Positions 17,841-26,916 of a stretch of 44,945 nt of DNA are shown here, piece by piece (positions within the stretch are counted from its first letter, which is position 1; each line of letters opens with the position of its first letter). The stretch covers positions 1 through 44,945 of the forward strand of contig NZ_NKHL01000083.1 in NCBI RefSeq assembly GCF_002934685.1, written 5' to 3'. The notes beneath the pieces are model-generated. The model was given only the letters and a program-made list of their open reading frames with translations, was not told the origin of the DNA and ran no database searches. The translations under genes and the position numbers were made by a program. This stretch comes from Pseudomonas bohemica (GTDB taxonomy: Bacteria > Pseudomonadota > Gammaproteobacteria > Pseudomonadales > Pseudomonadaceae).

Positions 17841-19256
17841 ATGAGTAACCAGATTCCGGTACACAACGTCACCCCACCCGCGAAAAAGGACGGTGACAGC
17901 GTTGACCTCTACGCCTCCCGGGAGAAGATCTATACCCGGGCGTTCACCGGTGTGTTTCGCAATCTGCGAATCGGCGCTGGCATCGTGTTGTTTGTTCTGT
18001 ATTTCGGCACGGTCTGGCTCAACTGGGGCGGGCATCAGGCGGTCTGGTGGAATCTGCCGGAGCGCAAGTTCTATATCTTCGGCGCGACGTTCTGGCCGCA
18101 GGATTTCATTCTGCTGTCGGGCATTCTGATCGTCAGCGCGTTCGGGCTGTTCTTCATCACCGTTTTCGCCGGCCGCGTGTGGTGCGGTTATACCTGCCCG
18201 CAGAGTGTCTGGACGTGGATTTTCATGTGGTGCGAAAAGGTCACCGAGGGCGACCGCAATCAGCGCATGAAGCTGGACAATGCACCGTTGAGCGCCAGCA
18301 AATTCGGTCGCAAATTCGCCAAACATGGACTGTGGCTGTTGATTGGCCTGATCACTGGACTGACCTTCGTTGGCTACTTCTCCCCCATACGCGAATTGAC
18401 CGTGGAATTTTTCAACGGCCAGGCGGACGGCTGGTCGTACTTCTGGGTCGGCTTCTTCACCCTCGCGACTTACGGCAACGCCGGCTGGTTGCGCGAGCAG
18501 GTGTGCATCTATATGTGCCCTTATGCGCGTTTTCAAAGCGTGATGTTCGACAAGGATACGCTGATCGTTTCCTACGACCCACGTCGCGGCGAGAAGCGTG
18601 GCCCGCGTAAAAAGGATCTGGACTACAAGGCTCAAGGATTGGGTGACTGCATCGATTGCACCATGTGCGTCCAGGTCTGCCCCACCGGCATCGACATCCG
18701 CGACGGTTTGCAAATCGAGTGCATCGGATGTGCGGCGTGCATCGACGCCTGCGACACGATCATGGACAAGATGAGTTACCCTCGCGGCCTAATCAGCTAC
18801 ACCACCGAGCACAACCTTACCGGCCAGGTCACGCACAAGCTGCGTCCGCGTCTGATCGGCTATGCGGTGGTACTGCTGGTGATGATCGGCGTGTTGAGCG
18901 GGGCATTTTTCATGCGTTCGCTGGTGGGCTTCGACGTCAGCAAGGATCGCATGTTGTATCGCGAAAACGCCGAGGGCCGGATCGAGAACGTTTACAGCCT
19001 GAAAGTGATGAACAAGGATCAGGCCGACCACACCTATGTGCTCGACGCCACCGGTTTGCCCGGCCTGAAACTGCAAGGCCGGCGCGAGATCAGGGTGCCC
19101 GCAGGCGAGAGTTTCACCCTGCCGGTGGAGCTGTCGGTTGCCCCCGAACAACTGACGTCGAGCACCAACGACATTCGCTTCATCCTCAAGGACATCGAGA
19201 ACAGCGGTACCGAAGTGCAAGCCAAGAGCCGATTCATCGGCCCACACGTTCGTTGA
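17841..19256 (+). CDS. ccoG: CcoG (FixG/RdxA-type) polyferredoxin for cbb3 oxidase assembly
   Basis: This 471-residue membrane protein has about five helices and two ferredoxin-type [4Fe-4S] motifs: CIDCTMCVQVCP starting at Cys270 and CIGCAACIDACD. An additional 'WCGYTCPQSVW' lies in an early loop. CcoG proteins reduce Cu(II) to Cu(I) for the CuB site of CcoN. The C-terminal 100 residues are an Ig-like periplasmic domain. ATG 17841 gives the usual family length; an in-frame ATG at 17823 is possible. It heads the ccoGHIS assembly operon. Confidence 0.95.
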   Translation: MSNQIPVHNVTPPAKKDGDSVDLYASREKIYTRAFTGVFRNLRIGAGIVLFVLYFGTVWLNWGGHQAVWWNLPERKFYIFGATFWPQDFILLSGILIVSAFGLFFITVFAGRVWCGYTCPQSVWTWIFMWCEKVTEGDRNQRMKLDNAPLSASKFGRKFAKHGLWLLIGLITGLTFVGYFSPIRELTVEFFNGQADGWSYFWVGFFTLATYGNAGWLREQVCIYMCPYARFQSVMFDKDTLIVSYDPRRGEKRGPRKKDLDYKAQGLGDCIDCTMCVQVCPTGIDIRDGLQIECIGCAACIDACDTIMDKMSYPRGLISYTTEHNLTGQVTHKLRPRLIGYAVVLLVMIGVLSGAFFMRSLVGFDVSKDRMLYRENAEGRIENVYSLKVMNKDQADHTYVLDATGLPGLKLQGRREIRVPAGESFTLPVELSVAPEQLTSSTNDIRFILKDIENSGTEVQAKSRFIGPHVR

Positions 19257-19268
19257 GAGAAGTCAGAC

Positions 19269-19808
19269 ATGACCGTAGCAACTGCTGTAAGCCCTTGGTA
19301 CAAGCACCTCTGGCCGTGGATCATCATTGGTATTCTGGCCTGCTCAGTGACCCTGACCCTGTCGATGGTGACGATCGCCGTGACTCACCCCGACAACCTG
19401 GTCAGCGACAATTACTACGAGGCCGGCAAAGGCATCAACCGTTCGCTGGACCGCGAACTGCTCGCACAAACCCTGAACCTGCGCGCCACCGTGAGCCTGG
19501 ACGATGTCACCGGTGAAGCGAGCCTGCGCCTGACCGGCGACAGCCAGCCGGAAACCCTGGTGTTGAACCTGATCTCCCCGACCCAGCCGGAAAAGGACCG
19601 CAAGATCGTCCTGGCTCGCTCCCCTGCGCAACCGGGGCGCTATGTCGGACAACTTAGCGACCGGGTCGAAGGGCGCCGCTTCGTCGAATTGCTCGGCGTA
19701 GAAAACACCCAGACCTGGCGACTGTTCGAGGAGGAGTCCATCTTGCGCGACAAGGATCTGATCCTGGGCGACGAGCCGATCCAGGGTGCCGAAGCCCGTC
19801 AGAAGTAA
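19269..19808 (+). CDS. ccoH: CcoH (FixH family) cbb3 assembly protein
   Basis: This 179-residue FixH-family protein has one N-terminal membrane helix (about residues 15-40) and a periplasmic domain starting with 'HPDNLVSDNYYEAGKGINR', a conserved FixH segment. It is required for stable cbb3 maturation and interacts with CcoN in other bacteria. It begins 12 bp after ccoG, and its TAA lies four bases before the preferred ccoI start. Confidence 0.93.
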   Translation: MTVATAVSPWYKHLWPWIIIGILACSVTLTLSMVTIAVTHPDNLVSDNYYEAGKGINRSLDRELLAQTLNLRATVSLDDVTGEASLRLTGDSQPETLVLNLISPTQPEKDRKIVLARSPAQPGRYVGQLSDRVEGRRFVELLGVENTQTWRLFEEESILRDKDLILGDEPIQGAEARQK

Positions 19809-19812
19809 CGAC

Positions 19813-22266
19813 GTGAGCGCGCTCAATCCCTGCTACCACTGCGCCCTGCCCGTCCCCCGTGGCGCTCGTTTTACCGCTGTCGTGCTCGGCGAACGGCGCG
19901 AGTTTTGCTGCCCTGGTTGTCAGGCGGTGGCGCAAGCGATTGTCGATGGCGGCCTGGAAAGCTACTACAGCCATCGCAGCGAATCCTCGACCAATCCTCG
20001 GACGTTGCCCGCACAGCTGACGGATGAACAGGCACTGTACGATCGTCCCGATGTACAGGCGCCGTTCGTGCGTCACGACGACAATCTGGCTGAAACCACG
20101 CTGCTGATCGAAGGCATCAGTTGCGCGGCGTGCGGGTGGTTGATCGAGCGTCATTTGCGCAGCTTGTCGGCAGTTGTCGAGGCTCGCCTGCACCTGTCCA
20201 ACCATCGTCTGCAACTGCGCTGGAACGACGCGGCGCTGCCGCTGAGCCAGGTGTTGAGTGAGGTGCTCAGCATCGGCTATGCCGCGCACCCCTATCGAGC
20301 CGACCAGGCCACCGAGCAACTGGCGCAAGAAAATCGCCGCAGCCTGCGTCAACTGGGGGTCGCGGGCTTGCTGTGGTTTCAGGCGATGATGGCGACCATG
20401 GCCACCTGGCCGGAATTCAATATCGATCTGAGCCCGCAAATGCACACCATCCTGCGCTGGGTGGCGATGTTTCTGACGACCCCAATCGTGTTCTACAGCT
20501 GCGTGCCGTTCTTCAAGGGCGCCCTGCGTGATCTGCGCACCGGCCATCTGACCATGGACCTTTCGGTGTCGCTGGCCATCGGCATGGCCTATCTGGCCGG
20601 CATCTGGACGGCAATCACCGGCAACGGCGAGCTGTACTTCGACGCGGTGGGCATGTTCGCGCTGTTTCTGCTCACCGGGCGTTATCTCGAACGCCGCGCC
20701 CGCGAACGCACTGCGGCGGCCACGGCGCAACTGGTCAATCTGTTACCGGCATCCTGCCTGCGCCTGGATGAACGTGGCCAGAGCGAGCGCATTCTGCTGA
20801 GCGAACTGCGGGTCAACGATTGCGTGCGGGTGCACCCGGGCGCGGTGCTGCCAGCCGATGGGCGCATCGTGTCCGGCCAGTCGAGCATCGACGAATCGCT
20901 GCTGACCGGGGAATACCTGCCCCAGGCTCGCCGCCCCGGGGACGCGGTCACCGCCGGTACGCTGAACGTCGAAAGCGCGCTGACCGTGGAAGTCCTCGCT
21001 CTTGGCCACGACACTCGGCTTTCGGCCATCGTCAGGCTGCTGGAACGGGCCCAATCGGAAAAGCCGCGGGTGGCGCAGATCGCCGACAGCGCCGCTCAAT
21101 GGTTCTTGCTGATTTCGCTGATTTGCGCAGCTGTCATCGGGTTGGTGTGGTGGCAACTGGACCCCACTCGGGCGTTCTGGATCGTGCTGGCGATGCTGGT
21201 AGCCACCTGCCCTTGCGCGCTGTCACTGGCGACCCCGACGGCGCTGACCACGGCCACCGGCACGCTGCACAGGCTTGGCCTGTTGCTGACCCGAGGCCAT
21301 GTGCTTGAGGTGCTGAATCAGATCGACACCGTTATTTTCGACAAGACCGGCACGCTGACAGAAGGCCGCCTCACATTACGCGCGATTCGCAGTCTGGGCT
21401 CGCTGGACAGCGACGAATGCCTGGGTCTGGCGGCGGCGCTGGAAAGCCATTCGGAACACCCCATCGCCCGCGCATTCGGTAGCACTCCGCTGAACGCCGA
21501 TCAGGTGATCAGCATGCCGGGACTGGGTCTGGAGGGCCGTGTTGGCAGCCATTTGTTGCGGATCGGCCAACCGGCGTTCGTCTGCGCGCTGAGCGACAGT
21601 CCGGTGCCCGCGATGCCGGATGAACCGGGGCAATGGCTGCTGCTGGGCGATGAACAGCAAGCGTTGGCGTGGCTGGTGCTCGATGATCGTCTGCGCGATG
21701 ACGCCGCGGCGTTGGTCGAGGCCTGCAGGCAGCGCGGCTGGAAAACCGTGCTGTTATCGGGCGACAGCTCGCCGATGGTGGCCCGTGTCGCGGCGCAGCT
21801 GAGCATCGACGAAGCACGTGGCAGCCTGCTGCCGGATGAGAAGCTGAAGGTCCTGCAGCAGCTCAGGACTCAGGGGCGCAAGGTATTGGTGCTAGGCGAT
21901 GGGGTCAATGATGTGCCGGTGCTGGCAGCGGCCGACATCAGCGTCGCAATGGGCTCGGCCACCGATCTGGCCAGGACCAGCGCCGACGCGGTGTTGCTGT
22001 CCAACCGCCTGCAGGCGCTGGTGCAAGCGTTCGAGCTGGCCCGGCGCACCCGGCGCATCATCATCGAGAACCTGTTGTGGGCCGGTCTGTACAATGGCCT
22101 CATGCTGCCTTTCGCCGCCATTGGCTGGATCACTCCGCTGTGGGCGGCGGCGGGCATGTCGGTCAGTTCGCTGATCGTGGTGCTCAATGCCCTGCGTCTG
22201 GTCCGGATTAAAACCGGTGCCCTCCCACCCGCTCTGACGGGCCATCAACGCCCGTTGCCCGAGTAA
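19813..22266 (+). CDS. ccoI: Copper-translocating P1B-type ATPase CcoI (FixI)
   Basis: This 817-residue P-type ATPase has an N-terminal Cys-rich region (CYHCALPVP and CCPGCQ), then an HMA-like domain with 'SCAACGWLIE'. The membrane metal site is CPC (Cys466 and Cys468, in 'TCPCALSLATP'). The phosphorylation motif is DKTGT at Asp510, and the hinge 'GDGVNDVPVLAAADISVAMG' is intact. It supplies copper for the CuB centre of cbb3 oxidase. The start is GTG 19813; a GTG at 19786, inside ccoH, is in the same frame and cannot be ruled out. The MSALNPCYHCALP start fits homologues as I recall them. Confidence 0.95.
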   Translation: MSALNPCYHCALPVPRGARFTAVVLGERREFCCPGCQAVAQAIVDGGLESYYSHRSESSTNPRTLPAQLTDEQALYDRPDVQAPFVRHDDNLAETTLLIEGISCAACGWLIERHLRSLSAVVEARLHLSNHRLQLRWNDAALPLSQVLSEVLSIGYAAHPYRADQATEQLAQENRRSLRQLGVAGLLWFQAMMATMATWPEFNIDLSPQMHTILRWVAMFLTTPIVFYSCVPFFKGALRDLRTGHLTMDLSVSLAIGMAYLAGIWTAITGNGELYFDAVGMFALFLLTGRYLERRARERTAAATAQLVNLLPASCLRLDERGQSERILLSELRVNDCVRVHPGAVLPADGRIVSGQSSIDESLLTGEYLPQARRPGDAVTAGTLNVESALTVEVLALGHDTRLSAIVRLLERAQSEKPRVAQIADSAAQWFLLISLICAAVIGLVWWQLDPTRAFWIVLAMLVATCPCALSLATPTALTTATGTLHRLGLLLTRGHVLEVLNQIDTVIFDKTGTLTEGRLTLRAIRSLGSLDSDECLGLAAALESHSEHPIARAFGSTPLNADQVISMPGLGLEGRVGSHLLRIGQPAFVCALSDSPVPAMPDEPGQWLLLGDEQQALAWLVLDDRLRDDAAALVEACRQRGWKTVLLSGDSSPMVARVAAQLSIDEARGSLLPDEKLKVLQQLRTQGRKVLVLGDGVNDVPVLAAADISVAMGSATDLARTSADAVLLSNRLQALVQAFELARRTRRIIIENLLWAGLYNGLMLPFAAIGWITPLWAAAGMSVSSLIVVLNALRLVRIKTGALPPALTGHQRPLPE

Positions 22267-22284
22267 CGGATTCCGGAGGCTTCA

Positions 22285-22500
22285 ATGCCCGCGCTTTACA
22301 TCATGATTCCGGTGGCCCTGTTGATCGTGGCGGTGGCGATCTATGTGTTTTTCTGGGCGGTGGACAGCGGCCAGTACGACGACCTGGACGGACCGGCGCA
22401 CAGCATTCTGTTCGATGATCAGGACCCGAATCATAAGGCGGGGGTGGATGAGGCATCGGGCAAGAATGTGCAGCAGGTGGATGGGAAGAAGACAGGGTGA
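22285..22500 (+). CDS. ccoS: CcoS, cbb3 oxidase assembly protein
   Basis: This 71-residue protein has an N-terminal membrane helix (about residues 4-26) ending in 'FFWAVDSGQYDDLDGPAHSIL', the hallmark of CcoS/FixS. CcoS is needed for insertion of haem and copper into the catalytic subunit. GGAGG lies 8 bases before the ATG. It ends the ccoGHIS operon. Its TGA stop codon is the first part of a 126-bp tandem repeat array, so the repeats begin exactly at the gene's end. Confidence 0.95.
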   Translation: MPALYIMIPVALLIVAVAIYVFFWAVDSGQYDDLDGPAHSILFDDQDPNHKAGVDEASGKNVQQVDGKKTG

Positions 22501-23126
22501 AACATTCGGTTTTTGCGTCGTTCGTGCCGGCCTCTTCGCGAGCAAGCTCGCTCCCACAGATCACGCAAGTGGCGCAATACCGGTGCTCGCTACCCATTCC
22601 CTGTAGAACTGCGCTTGCCAGGGTGAAACATTCGGTTTTTGCGTCGTTCGTGCCGGCCTCTTCGCGAGCAAGCTCGCTCCCACAGAGCACGCAAGTGGCG
22701 CAATACCGGCGCTCGGCACCCATTCCCTGTAGAACTGAGCTTGCCAGGGTGAAACATTCGGCTTTTGCGTCGGTTGTGCCGGCCTCTTCGCGAGCAAGCT
22801 CGCTCCCACAGAGCACGCAAGTGGCGCAATACCGGCGCTCGCTACGCATTCCCTGTAGAAGTGAGCTTGCCAGGGCAAAACATTCGGCTTTTGCGTCGGT
22901 CGTGCCGGCCTCTTCGCGAGCAAGCTCGCTCCCACAGAGCACGCAAGTGGCGCAATACCGGTGCTCGCTACCCATTCCCTGTAAGAGTGAGCTTGCCAGG
23001 GCAAAACATTCGGCTTTTGCGTCGGTCGTGTCGGCCTCTTCGCGAGCAAGCTCGCTCCCACACAGCACGCAAATGGCGCAATACCGGTGCTCGCTACCCA
23101 TTCCCTGTAGGAGTGAGCTTGCTCAC
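22497..23126. repeat. Five tandem 126-bp repeats with embedded REP-like palindromes
   Basis: Copies begin at 22497, 22623, 22749, 22875 and 23001, each exactly 126 bp, with only scattered base changes. Each unit starts with (g)TGAAACATTCGG or CAAAACATTCGG. It contains a REP-like palindrome (TCTTCGCGAGCAAGCTCGCT), a CACGCAAGTGGCGCAATACC segment, and a second, inverted REP-like half (CCCTGTAG...GAGCTTGC). The last unit ends with an intact inverted REP copy (GTAGGAGTGAGCTTGCTCAC). Because 126 is divisible by three, open frames run through the array on both strands; I regard these as artefacts. It separates ccoS from the SafE-like gene. Confidence 0.93.
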
Positions 23127-23169
23127 GAAGGCGTCCGAACAGACATCCACGAAGCATCAGGCGAACGTC

Positions 23170-23853
23170 ATGATTGACCTGCTCCCCCAACTGCTCTCGG
23201 CGTTGATCCTCGGCCTGCTGGGCGGTGGGCATTGTCTGGGTATGTGTGGCGGGCTGATGGGGGCACTGACGCTGGCCATCCCCAGGGAGCAACGCAGCCG
23301 ACGCTTTCGCCTGCTGCTGGCCTACAATCTGGGGCGAGTTTTCAGCTACGCCTGCGCTGGACTTCTGATTGGGCTGGCAGGCTGGGCAGTGGCCAACAGT
23401 CCAGGCGCAATGCTGTTGCGGGTGATTGCCGCCTTGCTATTGATCTGTATGGGGCTGTATCTGGCGGGATGGTGGAGCGGGTTGACGCGCATCGAAGGGC
23501 TGGGGCGCTGGTTGTGGCGATATATCCAGCCATGGGCTCGTCGAATGTTGCCGGTATCGAGCCTGCCCCGGGCGCTGTTGCTCGGCGCGCTGTGGGGCTG
23601 GCTGCCGTGCGGGCTGGTCTACAGCAGCCTGTTGTGGGCCGCCAGCCAGGGCAATGCGCTGTCCAGCGCGCTATTGATGCTGGCGTTTGGCATCGGCACT
23701 TGGCCCGTGCTGCTGGCCACGGGCCTCGCCGCCGAGCGAACCACTGCGCTGTTGCGTAAACGCGGCGTACGCATTGCCGGGGGATTGCTGGTCATGTTGT
23801 TTGGCCTGTGGACCCTGCCCGGGCCGCATCAGCATTGGTTGATGGGGCATTGA
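23170..23853 (+). CDS. TauE/SafE-like (DsbD_2-type) membrane protein of the cbb3 cluster
   Basis: This 227-residue protein has six to seven membrane helices. The first contains 'GLLGGGHCLGMCGGLMG' and a later one 'GWLPCGLVYSSLLWAA'; each brings a conserved cysteine into the membrane, as in DsbD/UreH-type transporters. It is usually annotated as sulfite exporter TauE/SafE, but the context after ccoGHIS and the cysteine motifs make a role in cytochrome oxidase or copper metabolism more plausible (inference). ATG 23170 is chosen because the upstream in-frame extension is translated repeat DNA. Confidence 0.88.
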   Translation: MIDLLPQLLSALILGLLGGGHCLGMCGGLMGALTLAIPREQRSRRFRLLLAYNLGRVFSYACAGLLIGLAGWAVANSPGAMLLRVIAALLLICMGLYLAGWWSGLTRIEGLGRWLWRYIQPWARRMLPVSSLPRALLLGALWGWLPCGLVYSSLLWAASQGNALSSALLMLAFGIGTWPVLLATGLAAERTTALLRKRGVRIAGGLLVMLFGLWTLPGPHQHWLMGH

Positions 23854-23916
23854 CGCATAGAGGCCGTGCTGCTGAAGAATCGGTGTTTGACCCCGCAAAC
23901 CACCATCGCGCCTTCC

Positions 23917-23930
23917 TTGACCCAAATCAA
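23917..23930 (+). promoter_or_regulatory. Anr (FNR-type) box upstream of hemN
   Basis: TTGACCCAAATCAA fits the Anr/FNR consensus TTGAY-N4-ATCAA with both half-sites intact. It lies 62 bp before the hemN start. The regulator gene anr is immediately downstream of hemN, so low-oxygen induction of hemN is expected. Confidence 0.85.
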
Positions 23931-23991
23931 TACCCCTCACCTACTCATTCCTTAAAATGCATTTACCGCCAGCCTTTTCGGGAATGCCCGC

Positions 23992-25374
23992 ATGCTCGAC
24001 GACCTTCGTTGGGATTCTGAACTCATCCGCCGCCACGATCTGACAGGACCGCGTTATACGTCCTACCCCACTGCGTTACAGTTTCATAATCAGGTGGGTG
24101 CTTTCGATCTGCTGCATGCGCTGCGTGAAAGCCGCAAGGCCGTACGGCCGTTGTCGCTCTACGTGCACATCCCTTTCTGCGCCAACATCTGTTACTACTG
24201 TGCTTGCAACAAAGTCATCACCAAAGATCGCGGCCGCGCGCAAGCCTATCTGCAGCGCCTGCAGCAGGAGATCCAGATGATCGCCTGCCACGTCGACGGC
24301 CGCCAGGTGGTCGAGCAGCTGCACTTCGGCGGAGGCACGCCGACCTTTCTCAGCCACGTCGAACTGCGACAACTGATGGCGCATCTGCGCAAGCATTTCA
24401 CCCTGCTGGATCAGCACACCGGCGATTACGGCATCGAAATCGACCCTCGCGAGGCCGACTGGTCGACCATGGGCCTGCTCCGTGAACTGGGCTTCAATCG
24501 GGTCAGCCTCGGCGTGCAGGACCTCGATCCCCTGGTGCAACGTGCCATCAATCGCCTGCAAAGCGTGGATGAAACCCGCGCCATCGTCGAAGCAGCGCGC
24601 ACTCTGCAATTCCGCTCGGTGAACATCGACCTGATCTACGGCCTGCCATTGCAGACCCCGGACGGTTTCGCGCGCACCGTGGATGAGGTCATTGCCCTGC
24701 AGCCCGATCGTTTGTCAGTGTTCAACTACGCGCATCTGCCGGAACGCTTCATGCCGCAACGGCGCATCGACACCGCACAACTGCCAAGCGCCGAACACAA
24801 ACTGCAGATGCTCCAGCGCACCATCGAACAGCTGACCGGCGCAGGCTATCGCTACATTGGCATGGACCACTTCGCCCTACCCGACGACGATTTGGCCACC
24901 GCTCAGGAAGAAGGCACGCTGCAACGCAATTTTCAGGGCTATACCACCCACGGCCATTGCGATCTGATCGGTCTGGGCGTCTCGGCCATCAGCCAGGTGG
25001 GCGATCTTTACGCGCAGAACAGCAGCGACCTTGCCGAGTATCAGAGTCTGCTGGGTAGCGATCAATTGGCGACCAAACGCGGCCTGGTGTGCAACGTCGA
25101 CGACCACATACGTCGAGCCGTCATCGCGCAGTTGATCTGTCATTTCTCGCTGGATTTCGCCATGATAGAAAACCGATTCGGCATCGATTTTCGCGGCTAT
25201 TTCAACGACGTATGGCCCCGACTGCTGACCATGGCCAAGGACGGGCTGATTCACCTGGACGCCAGTGGCATGCGCGTGACACCGGCTGGACGTCTGCTGG
25301 TGCGCTCGATCTGCATGGTCTTCGATGCTTACCTTGATCTACAAAACCGCCAGAGATTTTCCAGAGTTATCTAG
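23992..25374 (+). CDS. hemN: Oxygen-independent coproporphyrinogen III oxidase HemN
   Basis: This 460-residue radical SAM enzyme converts coproporphyrinogen III to protoporphyrinogen IX without oxygen. The [4Fe-4S]/SAM motif is CxxxCxxC at Cys63, Cys67 and Cys70 (PFCANICYYCACNK). 'HFGGGTPTFLS' is the SAM-binding glycine motif, and the 'LTGPRYTSYPTALQF' N-terminus is typical of true HemN rather than HemW. The C-terminal HemN domain ends near the stop. An Anr box upstream implies induction at low oxygen. It sits between the cbb3 assembly genes and anr. Confidence 0.96.
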   Translation: MLDDLRWDSELIRRHDLTGPRYTSYPTALQFHNQVGAFDLLHALRESRKAVRPLSLYVHIPFCANICYYCACNKVITKDRGRAQAYLQRLQQEIQMIACHVDGRQVVEQLHFGGGTPTFLSHVELRQLMAHLRKHFTLLDQHTGDYGIEIDPREADWSTMGLLRELGFNRVSLGVQDLDPLVQRAINRLQSVDETRAIVEAARTLQFRSVNIDLIYGLPLQTPDGFARTVDEVIALQPDRLSVFNYAHLPERFMPQRRIDTAQLPSAEHKLQMLQRTIEQLTGAGYRYIGMDHFALPDDDLATAQEEGTLQRNFQGYTTHGHCDLIGLGVSAISQVGDLYAQNSSDLAEYQSLLGSDQLATKRGLVCNVDDHIRRAVIAQLICHFSLDFAMIENRFGIDFRGYFNDVWPRLLTMAKDGLIHLDASGMRVTPAGRLLVRSICMVFDAYLDLQNRQRFSRVI

Positions 25375-25494
25375 GAAATTTCCCCAGAAGCGGTAGGAAT
25401 CATTTTCACGCCACGGAGGGCGCGTGCTGGTCGAAGCTTAAACCCTTGGGTTACCCTTACGACTAATGTGTGTTTTCTTATAAGGAATTACCCG

Positions 25495-26229
25495 ATGTCT
25501 GAGCCAGTCAAGTTGCGTGCTCCCACCCAGGCTCACTGCAAGGATTGCAGCCTGGCGCCGTTGTGCCTCCCGCTTTCATTGAACATGGAAGACATGGATG
25601 CTTTGGACGAGATCGTCAGACGCGGCCGTCCTCTGAAGAAAGGCGAGTTTCTGTTCCGTCAGGGCGATGCCTTCGATTCGGTCTACGCCGTGCGCTCCGG
25701 AGCGTTGAAGACCTTCAGCCTCAGTGACGGCGGCGAAGAACAGCTTACGGGCTTTCATTTACCCAGCGAACTGGTCGGTCTGTCGGGTATGGATACCGAG
25801 GCGTATCCGGTTTCGGCCCAGGCGATGGAGACGACATCGGTGTGCGAAATACCCTTTGAGCGTCTGGACGAATTGTCGGTGCAACTGCCGCAATTGCGTC
25901 GCCAGTTGATGCGGGTGATGAGCCGGGAAATTCGCGACGATCAGCAAATGATGCTGTTGCTGTCGAAGAAGACCGCTGACGAGCGCATCGCCACTTTTCT
26001 GGTCAACCTGTCGGCACGCTTCCGGGCGCGGGGTTTTTCGGCCAATCAGTTCCGCTTGAGCATGTCGCGCAATGAGATCGGCAATTATTTGGGGCTGGCT
26101 GTGGAAACGGTCTCGCGGGTGTTCACGCGCTTTCAGCAGAACGAGTTGATCGCCGCCGAAGGCAAGGAAATCCACATCCTGGACCCTATCCAGCTGTGCG
26201 CCCTGGCAGGTGGTTCACTGGAAAGCTGA
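25495..26229 (+). CDS. anr: Anr, FNR-type oxygen-sensing transcription regulator
   Basis: This 244-residue Crp/Fnr regulator has the N-terminal cysteines Cys15, Cys18 and Cys24 ([11 protein letters not shown]) plus a fourth in 'TTSVCEIP', the ligands of an oxygen-labile [4Fe-4S] cluster. A cyclic-nucleotide-like beta roll and a dimer helix follow. The C-terminal helix-turn-helix reads '[21 protein letters not shown]'; the E..SR triad recognises TTGAT half-sites. ATG 25495 has AAGGA upstream; an ATG at 25468 is rejected. It should act on the box before hemN. Confidence 0.96.
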   Translation: MSEPVKLRAPTQAHCKDCSLAPLCLPLSLNMEDMDALDEIVRRGRPLKKGEFLFRQGDAFDSVYAVRSGALKTFSLSDGGEEQLTGFHLPSELVGLSGMDTEAYPVSAQAMETTSVCEIPFERLDELSVQLPQLRRQLMRVMSREIRDDQQMMLLLSKKTADERIATFLVNLSARFRARGFSANQFRLSMSRNEIGNYLGLAVETVSRVFTRFQQNELIAAEGKEIHILDPIQLCALAGGSLES

Positions 26230-26294
26230 TGGAAGTCAGGGGCAGGCAGGCTTAAACTACGCACTTTGCGCGTGCTCCTGCCCAGGACCTTTTG

Positions 26295-26843
26295 ATGATT
26301 TTCGACGAATTCAGCTTCAAATCCCTGATCCGCCCGGTGGTGGATTTCCCCAAACCCGGCGTCATCTTTCGTGACATCACGCCGCTGTTCCAGTCGCCCA
26401 AGGCCCTGCGTCTGGTGATCGACAGCTTCGTCCAGCGCTATATCGAATCGGACTTCACCCATGTCGGGGCAATGGATGCGCGGGGGTTCCTGATCGGCTC
26501 GATCGTCGCCTATGAACTGAACAAACCGCTGGTGCTGTTCCGCAAGCAGGGCAAACTGCCGGCTGATGTGCTGGCTGAAGGTTATCAGACCGAGTACGGC
26601 GAAGCGTTTCTGGAAGTCCACGCCGACAGCCTGTGCGATGGCGACTCGGTGGTGATGTTCGATGATCTGATCGCGACCGGCGGCACGCTGATCGCCGCCG
26701 CCAACCTGATTCGCCGCATGGGCGCCAGGGTCCATGAAGCCGCCGCGATTATCGATCTGCCGGAACTGGGCGGCTCGCAACGCCTGGAAGACATGGAAAT
26801 CCCGACGTTCTGCCTGACGCAGTTTGCGTTGAGCGATAAGTAA
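26295..26843 (+). CDS. apt: Adenine phosphoribosyltransferase
   Basis: This 182-residue enzyme makes AMP from adenine and PRPP (purine salvage, cytoplasm). The PRPP-binding motif is '[14 protein letters not shown]', preceded by the family's 'DARGFLIGS' and 'RKQGKLP' segments. Start ATG 26295 has AGGA seven bases upstream; the TTG one codon earlier is less likely. It follows anr by 65 bp. Confidence 0.95.
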   Translation: MIFDEFSFKSLIRPVVDFPKPGVIFRDITPLFQSPKALRLVIDSFVQRYIESDFTHVGAMDARGFLIGSIVAYELNKPLVLFRKQGKLPADVLAEGYQTEYGEAFLEVHADSLCDGDSVVMFDDLIATGGTLIAAANLIRRMGARVHEAAAIIDLPELGGSQRLEDMEIPTFCLTQFALSDK

Positions 26844-26916
26844 AGGCAGCTACAAGTCGCAAGTCATAAGCTGCGAGCAAGGTCAACACAGCACCTGTTG
26901 CACCTTCGCTTGAAGC

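Noticed and set aside
19786..19812. GTG at 19786 as ccoI start
   Set aside because: Possible, but it lies inside ccoH and lacks a good ribosome binding site; GTG 19813 gives the expected N-terminus. Not excluded.
22497..23126. Possible CRISPR array
   Set aside because: Whole units of 126 bp repeat with no unique spacers, and there are no cas genes nearby.
22301..23292. Several long open frames on both strands across the 126-bp repeat array, including frames fused to ccoS or to the SafE-like gene
   Set aside because: The repeat length is a multiple of three, so any frame open in one unit stays open in all. The predicted proteins are 42-residue repeats of REP DNA without ribosome binding sites.
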